DNA of 64,000 nucleotides from Natronobacterium texcoconense. GTDB taxonomy: Archaea > Halobacteriota > Halobacteria > Halobacteriales > Natrialbaceae. The translations under genes and the position numbers were made by a program. The stretch lies in the NCBI RefSeq assembly GCF_900104065.1, contig NZ_FNLC01000002.1, forward strand, positions 168,995 through 232,994. Direction: 5' to 3'. How positions within the stretch are numbered: position 1 is the stretch's first letter; each line of letters opens with the position of its first letter. Below the pieces are notes generated by a model, which was not told the origin of the DNA, made no database searches, and saw nothing but the letters and a program-made list of their open reading frames with translations. Below are positions 1 to 6,125 of this stretch, piece by piece.

Positions 1-2
1 TG

Positions 3-299
3 GTCGGACTCAGTAGCGGGTCGCTGCCGCTTGCCTTCCTCGCCGTCGCTCTCGCACGCTACCTGTTCGTCGCCGGAATCTGGTGGCGAAAGCGACGAGG
101 GCGGCGCGTGCTCGAACTCCCGCCGAATCGGTTTCGACGTCCGCTCGGCGCACTGGCCATGCTCACGGTCGCGATTGCACTGCTTCCGGTCGTCGATCCG
201 TGGCTCTCCCGGATCGTCGCGCTCGTCGTTGTCCTGCCGTTCGTACTCAACTTCTGGTGGGACTGGCTCGCCGTAACCGGCCGCGTGAGTTCGCAGTAA
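3..299 (+). CDS. C-terminal part of a polytopic membrane protein (possible CDP-alcohol phosphatidyltransferase)
   Basis: The reading frame is open from the left edge of the window and stops with TAA at 297-299, so only the last ~98 residues are seen. They form about three hydrophobic helices separated by short Arg-rich loops (for example WWRKRRGRR), ending VTGRVSSQ. The helix pattern and the adjacent MDR dehydrogenase suggest the C-terminal half of a CDP-alcohol phosphatidyltransferase-type enzyme, but the CDP-binding signature would lie upstream of the window. That name is therefore inference from context. A shorter reading from an internal ATG at 159 would begin inside a helix and is unlikely. 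Confidence 0.6.
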   Translation, partial: VGLSSGSLPLAFLAVALARYLFVAGIWWRKRRGRRVLELPPNRFRRPLGALAMLTVAIALLPVVDPWLSRIVALVVVLPFVLNFWWDWLAVTGRVSSQ

Positions 300-384
300 C
301 CGGCCGGTATCAGAATCGGTAGTTCGGACAAACGACCAAGTGTTCGCTCGCCGAACGTACTCACATCGTGACCGCTCTCCTGCT

Positions 385-1395
385 ATGACCGCACGGACGC
401 TATACTTCACCGCGCCGCGAACTGTCGAGGTTCGGGAACGCGAGAGCCCCGACCCCGATTCCGACGAACTGCGCGTCCGAACGATCACGTCCGCGATCAG
501 CGCCGGTACCGAGTGTCTGATCTACCGCGGCGACGCGCCGACGGACCTCCCAGCGGACGAGGAACTCGAGGCGCTCGACGGCGACCTCTCCTTTCCGCTC
601 TCCTACGGCTACGCGGCCGTCGGCGAGGTGACAGCCGTCGGCTCGAGCGTCGATGACGACTGGCTCGGCCGGCAGGTGTTCGCGTACAACCAGCACGAGA
701 GTCAGTTCCTCGCCCGACCCGACGACGTTCTGCCGGTACCCAACGACGTCTCTCCCCGCGAGGCCGCGCTGTTCGCGAACCTCGAGACGGCCGTCACCTT
801 CCTGCTCGACGGCGAACCGTTGCTCGGCGAGCGAGTCGCCGTCCTCGGTCAGGGTGTCGTCGGGTTACTGACGACCGCGTTGCTCGCACAGACGCCGCTC
901 GAGTCCCTGATCACGTTCGATTCCTACGAACGACGCCGCGAGCGATCGGAAGCGTTCGGTGCCGATCGATCGCTCGATCCGAGCCGGGCGGTTCCGGACG
1001 CGTTCCGAGACGTCGCTGGTGACCGTGCCGACCTCACGTACGAACTCTCCGGCGACCCCGACGCGCTCGACGACGCGATCGCGACCACCGGGTTCGACGG
1101 CCGCGTGATCGTCGGCTCGTGGTACGGCACTCGACCCGCCACCGTCGAACTCGGCGGGCGATTCCACCGCGACCGACTCGAGATACGAAGCAGTCAGGTG
1201 AGCACGATCGATCCCCGCCTCTCCGGACGCTGGTCGCGAGAGCGTCGCCACGACCTCACCTGGAAATGGCTACAGCGACTCGACGTCGCGTCGCTTCTCA
1301 CCCACGAGTTCCCGCTCACAGAAGCCGACGACGCGTACGAACTACTCGAGGATCGCCCGTCGGAAGCGATCCAGGTACTGTTTACCTATGAGTGA
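385..1395 (+). CDS. MDR-family (zinc-type alcohol dehydrogenase-like) oxidoreductase without visible zinc ligands
   Basis: A 336-residue medium-chain dehydrogenase/reductase. The N-terminal GroES-like domain holds ISAGTECLIYRG, resembling the BchC/threonine-dehydrogenase branch. The NAD(P)-binding Rossmann domain has VAVLGQGVVGLL near residue 155. The usual catalytic GHE zinc motif and the four-Cys structural zinc loop are absent; the only cysteine is in GTEC. The start is the ATG at 385 because the 15 codons available upstream are Arg/His-rich and unlike the family. It lies 86 bp after a membrane enzyme gene and could act with it. The substrate is unknown. The reading as an MDR enzyme is firm; any specific function is not. 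Confidence 0.85.
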   Translation: MTARTLYFTAPRTVEVRERESPDPDSDELRVRTITSAISAGTECLIYRGDAPTDLPADEELEALDGDLSFPLSYGYAAVGEVTAVGSSVDDDWLGRQVFAYNQHESQFLARPDDVLPVPNDVSPREAALFANLETAVTFLLDGEPLLGERVAVLGQGVVGLLTTALLAQTPLESLITFDSYERRRERSEAFGADRSLDPSRAVPDAFRDVAGDRADLTYELSGDPDALDDAIATTGFDGRVIVGSWYGTRPATVELGGRFHRDRLEIRSSQVSTIDPRLSGRWSRERRHDLTWKWLQRLDVASLLTHEFPLTEADDAYELLEDRPSEAIQVLFTYE

Positions 1396-1474
1396 CTGGC
1401 GGCTCGAGTGCCGTCGCTGGCAACGACTGGTTGTTCCCCTGACTATTTTCTCACTGGAGCGCAATGCTGTCCGT

Positions 1475-1651
1475 ATGCTCCGCTCTGTTATCAGTCGCCT
1501 CCGGCAGTGGTGGTCCGTCGAGGACCCAGAAGAGCGCATCGAGGGCTCCGGCGAACCGATCGTCTCCCCGAAACATCGACGCGGACCCGAAGCACGGCAA
1601 GCGCTCGATCCCGAATCCCACCAGCGAAACGAGGACGATCCGGAGCCGTAA
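1475..1651 (+). CDS. Small acidic hypothetical protein
   Basis: A 58-residue frame beginning MLRSVISRLRQWW and ending in an acidic, Glu/Asp/Pro-rich tail. The composition (basic, amphipathic N-terminus, then acidic disordered tail) is typical of small haloarchaeal proteins. A longer reading from an ATG at 1388 overlaps the stop of the preceding dehydrogenase and adds an unusual Arg-rich segment; the AT-rich TATTTTC at 1444-1450 fits a promoter for the shorter form. I do not recognise a family. It is kept because the composition is coding-like, but it could be spurious. Confidence 0.45.
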   Translation: MLRSVISRLRQWWSVEDPEERIEGSGEPIVSPKHRRGPEARQALDPESHQRNEDDPEP

Positions 1652-1737
1652 CTCGCGGGCGAACGACAGCGTTCTGCAAACCGGTTCGGCCGACGACAAA
1701 CGCGAACAATTTTGTAAATTAAACAACATCATCGGGT

Positions 1738-2151
1738 ATGCGTCGCTCGCTTCGGTACGCACTCGCAACGATCGTCGCCGGTAGCATCACGTTCGGCGTC
1801 AGTCTCGTCCACGACTCGCCTCTCCTCCTCGTCGGAACGTTCGTTACCTACGCGATGACCGCCACACTCTGGCTCCGGTATCCAGCCCTCCTGCAACTGC
1901 GACCGGACCGACGTGACGGGTTCGACGCTGTCGGGGCAGTCATTGCAGGTGGAACGACGTTCGGGATCATGTCGTTCGCACAGAGCCTCGCCGACCCCAT
2001 CCATCTGGGCGCTGCCGTCATGGGACTAGGCCTCGTCTTTCTGGGCACGGGGTACGGTATCTTGCTCGTCGAAGCCGGCGACGTACCACTCGAGTCACTG
2101 GATGTACCTGCCTCGAACACGGACGGGAACGCCACTCGACGCAGCGAGTAA
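1738..2151 (+). CDS. Small integral membrane protein, unknown function
   Basis: A 137-residue protein with about four predicted transmembrane helices (residues ~8-28, 32-50, 64-85 and 90-112) and a polar C-terminal tail that would face one side of the membrane. The N-terminus MRRSLRY follows the positive-inside pattern. AT-rich sequence TTTTGTAAATTAAAC around 1710-1724 lies about 25 nt ahead of the ATG and is a good TATA element for a leaderless transcript. No catalytic motif is visible and I do not recognise the family. Confidence 0.75.
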   Translation: MRRSLRYALATIVAGSITFGVSLVHDSPLLLVGTFVTYAMTATLWLRYPALLQLRPDRRDGFDAVGAVIAGGTTFGIMSFAQSLADPIHLGAAVMGLGLVFLGTGYGILLVEAGDVPLESLDVPASNTDGNATRRSE

Positions 2152-2275
2152 CCCGCTCGACCCATCCACTCGGACGTCTTCGACCGAGTTCTGCTCGAAT
2201 GAATATCGAAGGAGACGACGACTCGCCGTGTAGCTGTCGCTCTCGAGGAAAAATACGAAGAAACGAGACCAGCGA

Positions 2276-2755
2276 TTACGCTTCGACGAGAACGTCGTCG
2301 AACTCGCCGTCGTCGACTTTCGCCTTGAACTCGCGGGCGTCCTCGCCTTCGATGGTGACGCCCATCGAGGCGCAGGTGCCGACGACTTCCTTCGCGGCGT
2401 TTTTCGTGTCGTAAGCCAGCAGGTCGGGCTTTTTCTGCTCGGCGATCTGCTGGACCTGTTCGATCGAGAGGTCAGCGACGAAGTCCTCCTGGGGTTCGCC
2501 GCTGCCGGTGTCGAAGCCGGCCTCGTCTTTGATCAGTTCGGCCGTCGGCGGGACGCCGACTTCGATCTCGAAGGAGCCGTCGTCCTCGTACTCGACGGTG
2601 ACGGGGACTTCGGTTCCGTCGAAGGCCTCGGTCTGATCGTTGATGTCCTGTACGACTGCCTGCACGTCGACGGGCGTCGGTCCGAGCTCGGGACCGAGCG
2701 GCGGGCCAGGGTTGGCCTGCCCACCCGGAACGAGCACTTCGATGGTTCCAGCCAT
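2276..2755 (-). CDS. rpl11: 50S ribosomal protein L11
   Basis: A 159-residue L11 protein of the GTPase-associated centre of the large subunit, binding 23S rRNA with the L10/P1 stalk. The N-terminal domain shows GQANPGPPLGPELGP, the family signature. The C-terminal rRNA-binding domain holds KNAAKEVVGTCASMGVTIEG. The start is ATG at 2755 (MAGTIEVLVPGG), the usual family start; a GTG three codons upstream is possible but adds nothing conserved. TTAAAACTC about 25 nt upstream suggests a leaderless transcript. The gene stands apart from the L1-L10-L12 genes in this window, and CutA is its upstream neighbour on the same strand. Confidence 0.98.
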   Translation of the reverse strand: MAGTIEVLVPGGQANPGPPLGPELGPTPVDVQAVVQDINDQTEAFDGTEVPVTVEYEDDGSFEIEVGVPPTAELIKDEAGFDTGSGEPQEDFVADLSIEQVQQIAEQKKPDLLAYDTKNAAKEVVGTCASMGVTIEGEDAREFKAKVDDGEFDDVLVEA

Positions 2756-2837
2756 ATCCGTCACAACCCGTGCGCGAGTTTTAAGGGTTGCTTTTTCGGG
2801 CAGTCACCGTCTGTGACCGACTGACGCACTCGCGGGT

Positions 2838-3146
2838 TCACTCCGGCGAGACGCTCTCCGTTCGCCACTCCGCGAACGACCCGAGGATTCCCGCCTCGTC
2901 GAACCGCTCGATACACGGAACGTCGTAGGGGTGGATCTCCTCGAGGCGCTCGACGAGGTCGTCGTAGGCGTCGTCGGTGGTCTTTGCCAGCAGTGCGATC
3001 TCCTCGTCGTGGTGTACCTCGCCGTCCCAGCGGTACGTCGACGTAATCGGGAACCGGTTGACACAGGCGGCGAGTCGCTCCTCGACCAGTCGTTCGGCGA
3101 TCGCATCGGCCTCGTCGGTCGGGGCCGTGATGTAGACGGTCGGCAT
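2838..3146 (-). CDS. cutA: CutA1-type divalent cation tolerance protein
   Basis: A 102-residue protein of the CutA1 family, small trimeric ferredoxin-fold proteins. Conserved features are VYITAPT at the N-terminus, ERLAACVNRFPITSTYRWDGEV in the centre, and HPYDVPCIERF near the C-terminus; Cys in AACVN and the PYDVPCI block are family hallmarks. The start is ATG at 3146; the 26 upstream codons of the longer frame are not conserved in the family. Its cellular role is not settled in the literature (metal binding or structural), so the name is a family name only. It is transcribed toward rpl11 with 82 bp between them. Confidence 0.95.
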   Translation of the reverse strand: MPTVYITAPTDEADAIAERLVEERLAACVNRFPITSTYRWDGEVHHDEEIALLAKTTDDAYDDLVERLEEIHPYDVPCIERFDEAGILGSFAEWRTESVSPE

Positions 3147-3250
3147 CGCCGTGGAGTAGTGCCGGCGGAGACAAAAAGTTCCGGACACGCGATCGATGCC
3201 GCCGAATTCGCGGACAGAAAACATTTGCAGGAATAGCGCCGACCGAGACC

Positions 3251-3715
3251 ATGAACCGCCGGGACGTACTCCGAGTGGCCGCCATCCCCGCCATCGTCGC
3301 AGTATCCGGGTGCAGTGAATACGTTCATCGAGCGAGAGGTGTCGATACGCCTGTCTCCCTGATCGTCGTGAATACCATCGACGAGCCGGTACGCGTCACA
3401 GTTCGGGTCGAACGCGACGGGACGACCGTGTTCGATGGAACGACAGAATTCGACGACGACGGGACTGTAGAACGGATCGAGGGCGACGATTTCAGAGCCG
3501 CCGAATTTTCCGAGGCTGGAACGTATACGCTTGCCGTCGAAGCGAACGGAGCGCAAGAACAGTCGTCGACCGACGTTTCCTGGCGCTATCTGACCGATTG
3601 CAATTACAACACGCTGGAGGTCCTCGTCCGCGAGGACGGAATCGACGCTGGTCTCATCCGGACGGACGCAGGCTGCTCGTTCCCCGATACCCTCGGCAAA
3701 GAGCGACGTCAGTAG
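3251..3715 (+). CDS. Twin-arginine lipoprotein, unknown function
   Basis: A 154-residue secreted lipoprotein. The N-terminus MNRRDVLRVAAIPAIVAVSGC has the twin arginines, a short hydrophobic segment and an SGC lipobox, so the mature protein would begin at Cys21 and be anchored outside the membrane. The mature part (from VSLIVVNTIDEPVRVTVRV) reads as an immunoglobulin-like beta sandwich, with two further cysteines that could pair. Such small TAT lipoproteins are common in haloarchaea and mostly uncharacterised. It is divergent from cutA and convergent with the HEWD gene. Confidence 0.8.
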   Translation: MNRRDVLRVAAIPAIVAVSGCSEYVHRARGVDTPVSLIVVNTIDEPVRVTVRVERDGTTVFDGTTEFDDDGTVERIEGDDFRAAEFSEAGTYTLAVEANGAQEQSSTDVSWRYLTDCNYNTLEVLVREDGIDAGLIRTDAGCSFPDTLGKERRQ

Positions 3716-3727
3716 AAAACCGACGGA

Positions 3728-3916
3728 TCAGGCGTCGTCGACGACCGGATTGAACGAGCCGTTGATGTCCCACTCGTGGAGGCAGTGGGGATTTCCGACC
3801 TGCCTCTCGCCGTCCTTGCGCTCGAGTTGCCACGCCTCGAGGTTCTCGTCCCATTGTTCGGCCCGATCGCAGCGTTCGCAGACGCGTGCGGTCGGCGTTC
3901 GTACCTGTGCAGTCAT
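3728..3916 (-). CDS. HEWD-type small haloarchaeal protein
   Basis: A 62-residue protein with CERCDRAEQW near the N-terminus and LHEWDINGSFNPV near the C-terminus. The HEWDING block is the mark of a haloarchaeal small-protein family that I remember as HEWD; the family name is from memory. One CxxC pair plus a further Cys and His (PHCLHEWD) could bind a zinc ion. The start at 3916 gives MTAQVRTPTARVCERC. Function unknown. It is convergent with the preceding lipoprotein gene, with only 12 bp between the stops. Confidence 0.85.
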   Translation of the reverse strand: MTAQVRTPTARVCERCDRAEQWDENLEAWQLERKDGERQVGNPHCLHEWDINGSFNPVVDDA

Positions 3917-4038
3917 TGCCGGATGTGTGCACTGGATCCATATAACGATACCTCCTCCCGAAATTCGTGATTTTCGCTGGTATAGGTGCTCGAAGCCGAA
4001 TTTCGTTATGGGACGAGACTCCAGCTTGGGGCGAACAG

Positions 4039-4058
4039 CGACGACTGTACAGTCGTCG
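4039..4058. repeat. Perfect 20-bp palindrome
   Basis: CGACGACTGTACAGTCGTCG reads the same on both strands. It lies about 120 bp upstream of the HEWD start codon and 200 bp beyond the pckA stop. It could be a dimeric regulator site or a hairpin terminator; no T-run follows it on either strand, which argues against a simple terminator. Confidence 0.7.
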
Positions 4059-4180
4059 TCGATATCGTTCGAAAAACCGGAGGTGAGCCGTCAGATCTGT
4101 CACCCGGACCGGGATTGGAAATCGCGACGTAACCGCGACCTGTCCCGCGATTGTACCCAGATCGTCCGGTCGACCGTTTC

Positions 4181-4261
4181 ATACGGTTTACTGTAGTCCC
4201 TTACCGCCGATCGCCGACCCCGTCCTGGCGATCGGCGGTAAATAGTTACAGCAATCCGTAT
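4181..4261. repeat. 81-bp nested inverted repeat, copy 1
   Basis: Outer arms 4181-4195 (ATACGGTTTACTGTA) and 4247-4261 are inverted repeats with two mismatches. Inner arms TTACCGCCGATCGCC and GGCGATCGGCGGTAA are perfectly complementary. The last base of the element is the last base of the pckA stop codon (TGA, read on the minus strand). A second copy of identical length, about 79 percent identical by eye, is at 41716-41796 and is also fused to the stop codon of a minus-strand gene. Confidence 0.85.
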
Positions 4262-5778
4262 CAGTAGACCGCGTCTTTGATCTCCTCGCGGAGGTCGTCG
4301 AACTCCTCGAGGTAGTCGCGACGCTCCGCGCGCAGTTCCGCGAGGGCTTCGTCGTAGTCGTCGACGTGGTCCGGGACGTAGTAATCGCCGATCTCGAGGC
4401 CGGGGACGGTTTTGGGGATCGTTAGCCCGGTCCGGTCGTCGTCGGTCCACTCGATGCGGCCGCGGGCGGTTTCGGTGAGGATCGTCACCGACTCCTCGAC
4501 GCCGACGTCGACGGCCTTCTCGCCGAGATAGCCCGTGTTGATCACGTAACAGTCGGCATCGAGCGACGAGACGAGGTCGTGGAAGACGTTCCCTTCTTCG
4601 CCCTCGGAGCCGACGATGAAGGGGTTGGTGCCGACGACGCGGATCGATTCGCCCGCGCGCGATGGATCTCCGGCGCTGGTCTCGATCGACTCACCGAGCA
4701 TGAACGCGACAGCGGCCTGCTCGTCGGTGAGTTTCGCGACCGGCGGCATCAGCGGGTTGCGCGTGATGAAAAAGACCTGGTCCATCCGCTCTAAGTCGAT
4801 ATCCTCGCCCGCGCTCTCGAGTTGTTCGCGCTGGATGATCGCCCGCGAGTTCGCGGTGTAGTGGTCGTCGTCGAAGTCGACGGTGCCGTCGTCGTCGACG
4901 GTGACGTTCTCCAGGATTGCAGACTCGTGGGTCGCGGCCTCGTAGAGTTCTGGCTGCTCGTCGGCGTCGAGGCCGATGGTCTTGATGAACAGTCCCTCAC
5001 CCTCGCTGCCGGCGACGGAGCCGTCGGGGAGGAGGCCACAGACGTCGTCCTGCAACATCGTGGCGTCTTCGGGGTCCTCGAGCCAGCAGCCGTGGGAGGT
5101 AAGCGTCGACTTCCCGGTGGCGGACAGTCCCATGAACACCTGCCCGACCGTGCGCAGGTCGCCGTCGTCGTCACGGACGCGGACGCGCTTGCTGCCCGCG
5201 TGAAGGCCGAGGCCACCCTGTTCTTTGATTCGGTACATGAACAGCCGGAGGAACGACTTCTTGGCCTCGCCGGTGTAGTCGCTTCCGAGGACGGCGGTGA
5301 ACCCTTCGTCGGGGAGGACGCGAATCTCGGTCTCGTCGTGGTCGGGCAACTGGACGGTGTAGAGATCCGGTTTGCGACCGTCCGTGGGCTCGAACAGGTT
5401 CGCCCAGGCGAGCGCGATCCGGGCGTGTTCCGCCGGGACGAACAGTCGGCAACAGAAGGTCGCGTCGGAATGACGGCCCATCAACCGGTCGACACAGACC
5501 AGTTCACGGTCGTCGTCGCCCGCTGCCGAGATTGCCTCGTCGACCAGGTCGTGATCGCGGGTATTGAACTCGTGATCGACGGCGTTTTTCGTCCGATCGG
5601 CGCTCCGCGACCGGAACTCGCTGACGTAGGAGGGTGAACCGAACTCGGTGGTCGTCTCTTCGTGTTCGGCGAGTTCGCGAAGTTCCTCGAGCGACGGGTT
5701 GTACCGGACGTGTGACGCAGTATCTGGGTCGGGAAGATCCCGGACGAGTGGACGTGGCTCCGTCCCGGTTTCGGACAT
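4261..5778 (-). CDS. pckA: Phosphoenolpyruvate carboxykinase (ATP)
   Basis: A 505-residue ATP-dependent PEP carboxykinase, which converts oxaloacetate and ATP to PEP and CO2 in the cytoplasm, the first step of gluconeogenesis. The P-loop FMGLSATGKSTL (Lys223) and the metal/oxaloacetate region MLQDDVCGLLPDGS are visible, together with the C-terminal TNPFIVGSEGEEGN block. The start is ATG at 5778 (MSETGTEPRP), preceded by a TATA box about 29 nt upstream; an ATG four codons earlier is less likely. The stop codon abuts an 81-bp repeat. Length fits the family. Expression during growth on organic acids or amino acids is expected from the pathway, not shown here. Confidence 0.95.
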   Translation of the reverse strand: MSETGTEPRPLVRDLPDPDTASHVRYNPSLEELRELAEHEETTTEFGSPSYVSEFRSRSADRTKNAVDHEFNTRDHDLVDEAISAAGDDDRELVCVDRLMGRHSDATFCCRLFVPAEHARIALAWANLFEPTDGRKPDLYTVQLPDHDETEIRVLPDEGFTAVLGSDYTGEAKKSFLRLFMYRIKEQGGLGLHAGSKRVRVRDDDGDLRTVGQVFMGLSATGKSTLTSHGCWLEDPEDATMLQDDVCGLLPDGSVAGSEGEGLFIKTIGLDADEQPELYEAATHESAILENVTVDDDGTVDFDDDHYTANSRAIIQREQLESAGEDIDLERMDQVFFITRNPLMPPVAKLTDEQAAVAFMLGESIETSAGDPSRAGESIRVVGTNPFIVGSEGEEGNVFHDLVSSLDADCYVINTGYLGEKAVDVGVEESVTILTETARGRIEWTDDDRTGLTIPKTVPGLEIGDYYVPDHVDDYDEALAELRAERRDYLEEFDDLREEIKDAVY

Positions 5779-5803
5779 ACACGTAAACACCCATCTTCCT
5801 GAT

Positions 5804-5811
5804 GTATAAAG
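5804..5811 (-). promoter_or_regulatory. TATA box of pckA
   Basis: On the minus strand the sequence reads CTTTATAC inside CGGCTTTATACATC. Its centre is about 29 nt from the ATG at 5778, which predicts a nearly leaderless transcript. Confidence 0.65.
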
Positions 5812-6125
5812 CCGGAGGATTTTGATCGGTGTATGTCACAACCTACCCCACGACTTACTCGCATATGGATTGTAATGCTTGTTTTAGGCCTCTAGTAGTC
5901 GTTTCTTTCTCTCGAATATAATGATCAGATCCAATATGCTTGTGGTCTTGTACTCATATAAGAATAATTTTTCTCGTGGCCGTCGCCACCCCCTTCGAAC
6001 GCGTTCGAAGGGGCCGGCCGTCGTAATTACTCATCGAACTCGACCGATGACCTCGAGTGGGGCCGATTTTCAGTTCTGGTATTCGGAGCCAAACTACCAA
6101 TAGGGGGGACTGTCTCTTCGAGCGC
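5812..6125. other. AT-rich intergenic region upstream of two divergent genes
   Basis: About 310 bp between the pckA promoter and the actin-like gene. The stretch 5880-5980 is much more AT-rich than its surroundings (for example CATATAAGAATAATTTTT at 5955-5972), and a perfect 24-bp palindrome follows at 5990-6013. No coding frame here has plausible composition. It probably holds the regulatory region of the downstream gene. Confidence 0.6.
5990..6013. repeat. Perfect 24-bp palindrome
   Basis: The left arm CCCCTTCGAACG (5990-6001) is followed directly by its exact complement CGTTCGAAGGGG (6002-6013). It sits 112 bp ahead of the actin-like gene, just after an AT-rich stretch. Possible roles are an operator for a dimeric regulator or a DNA/RNA hairpin. 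Confidence 0.8.
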
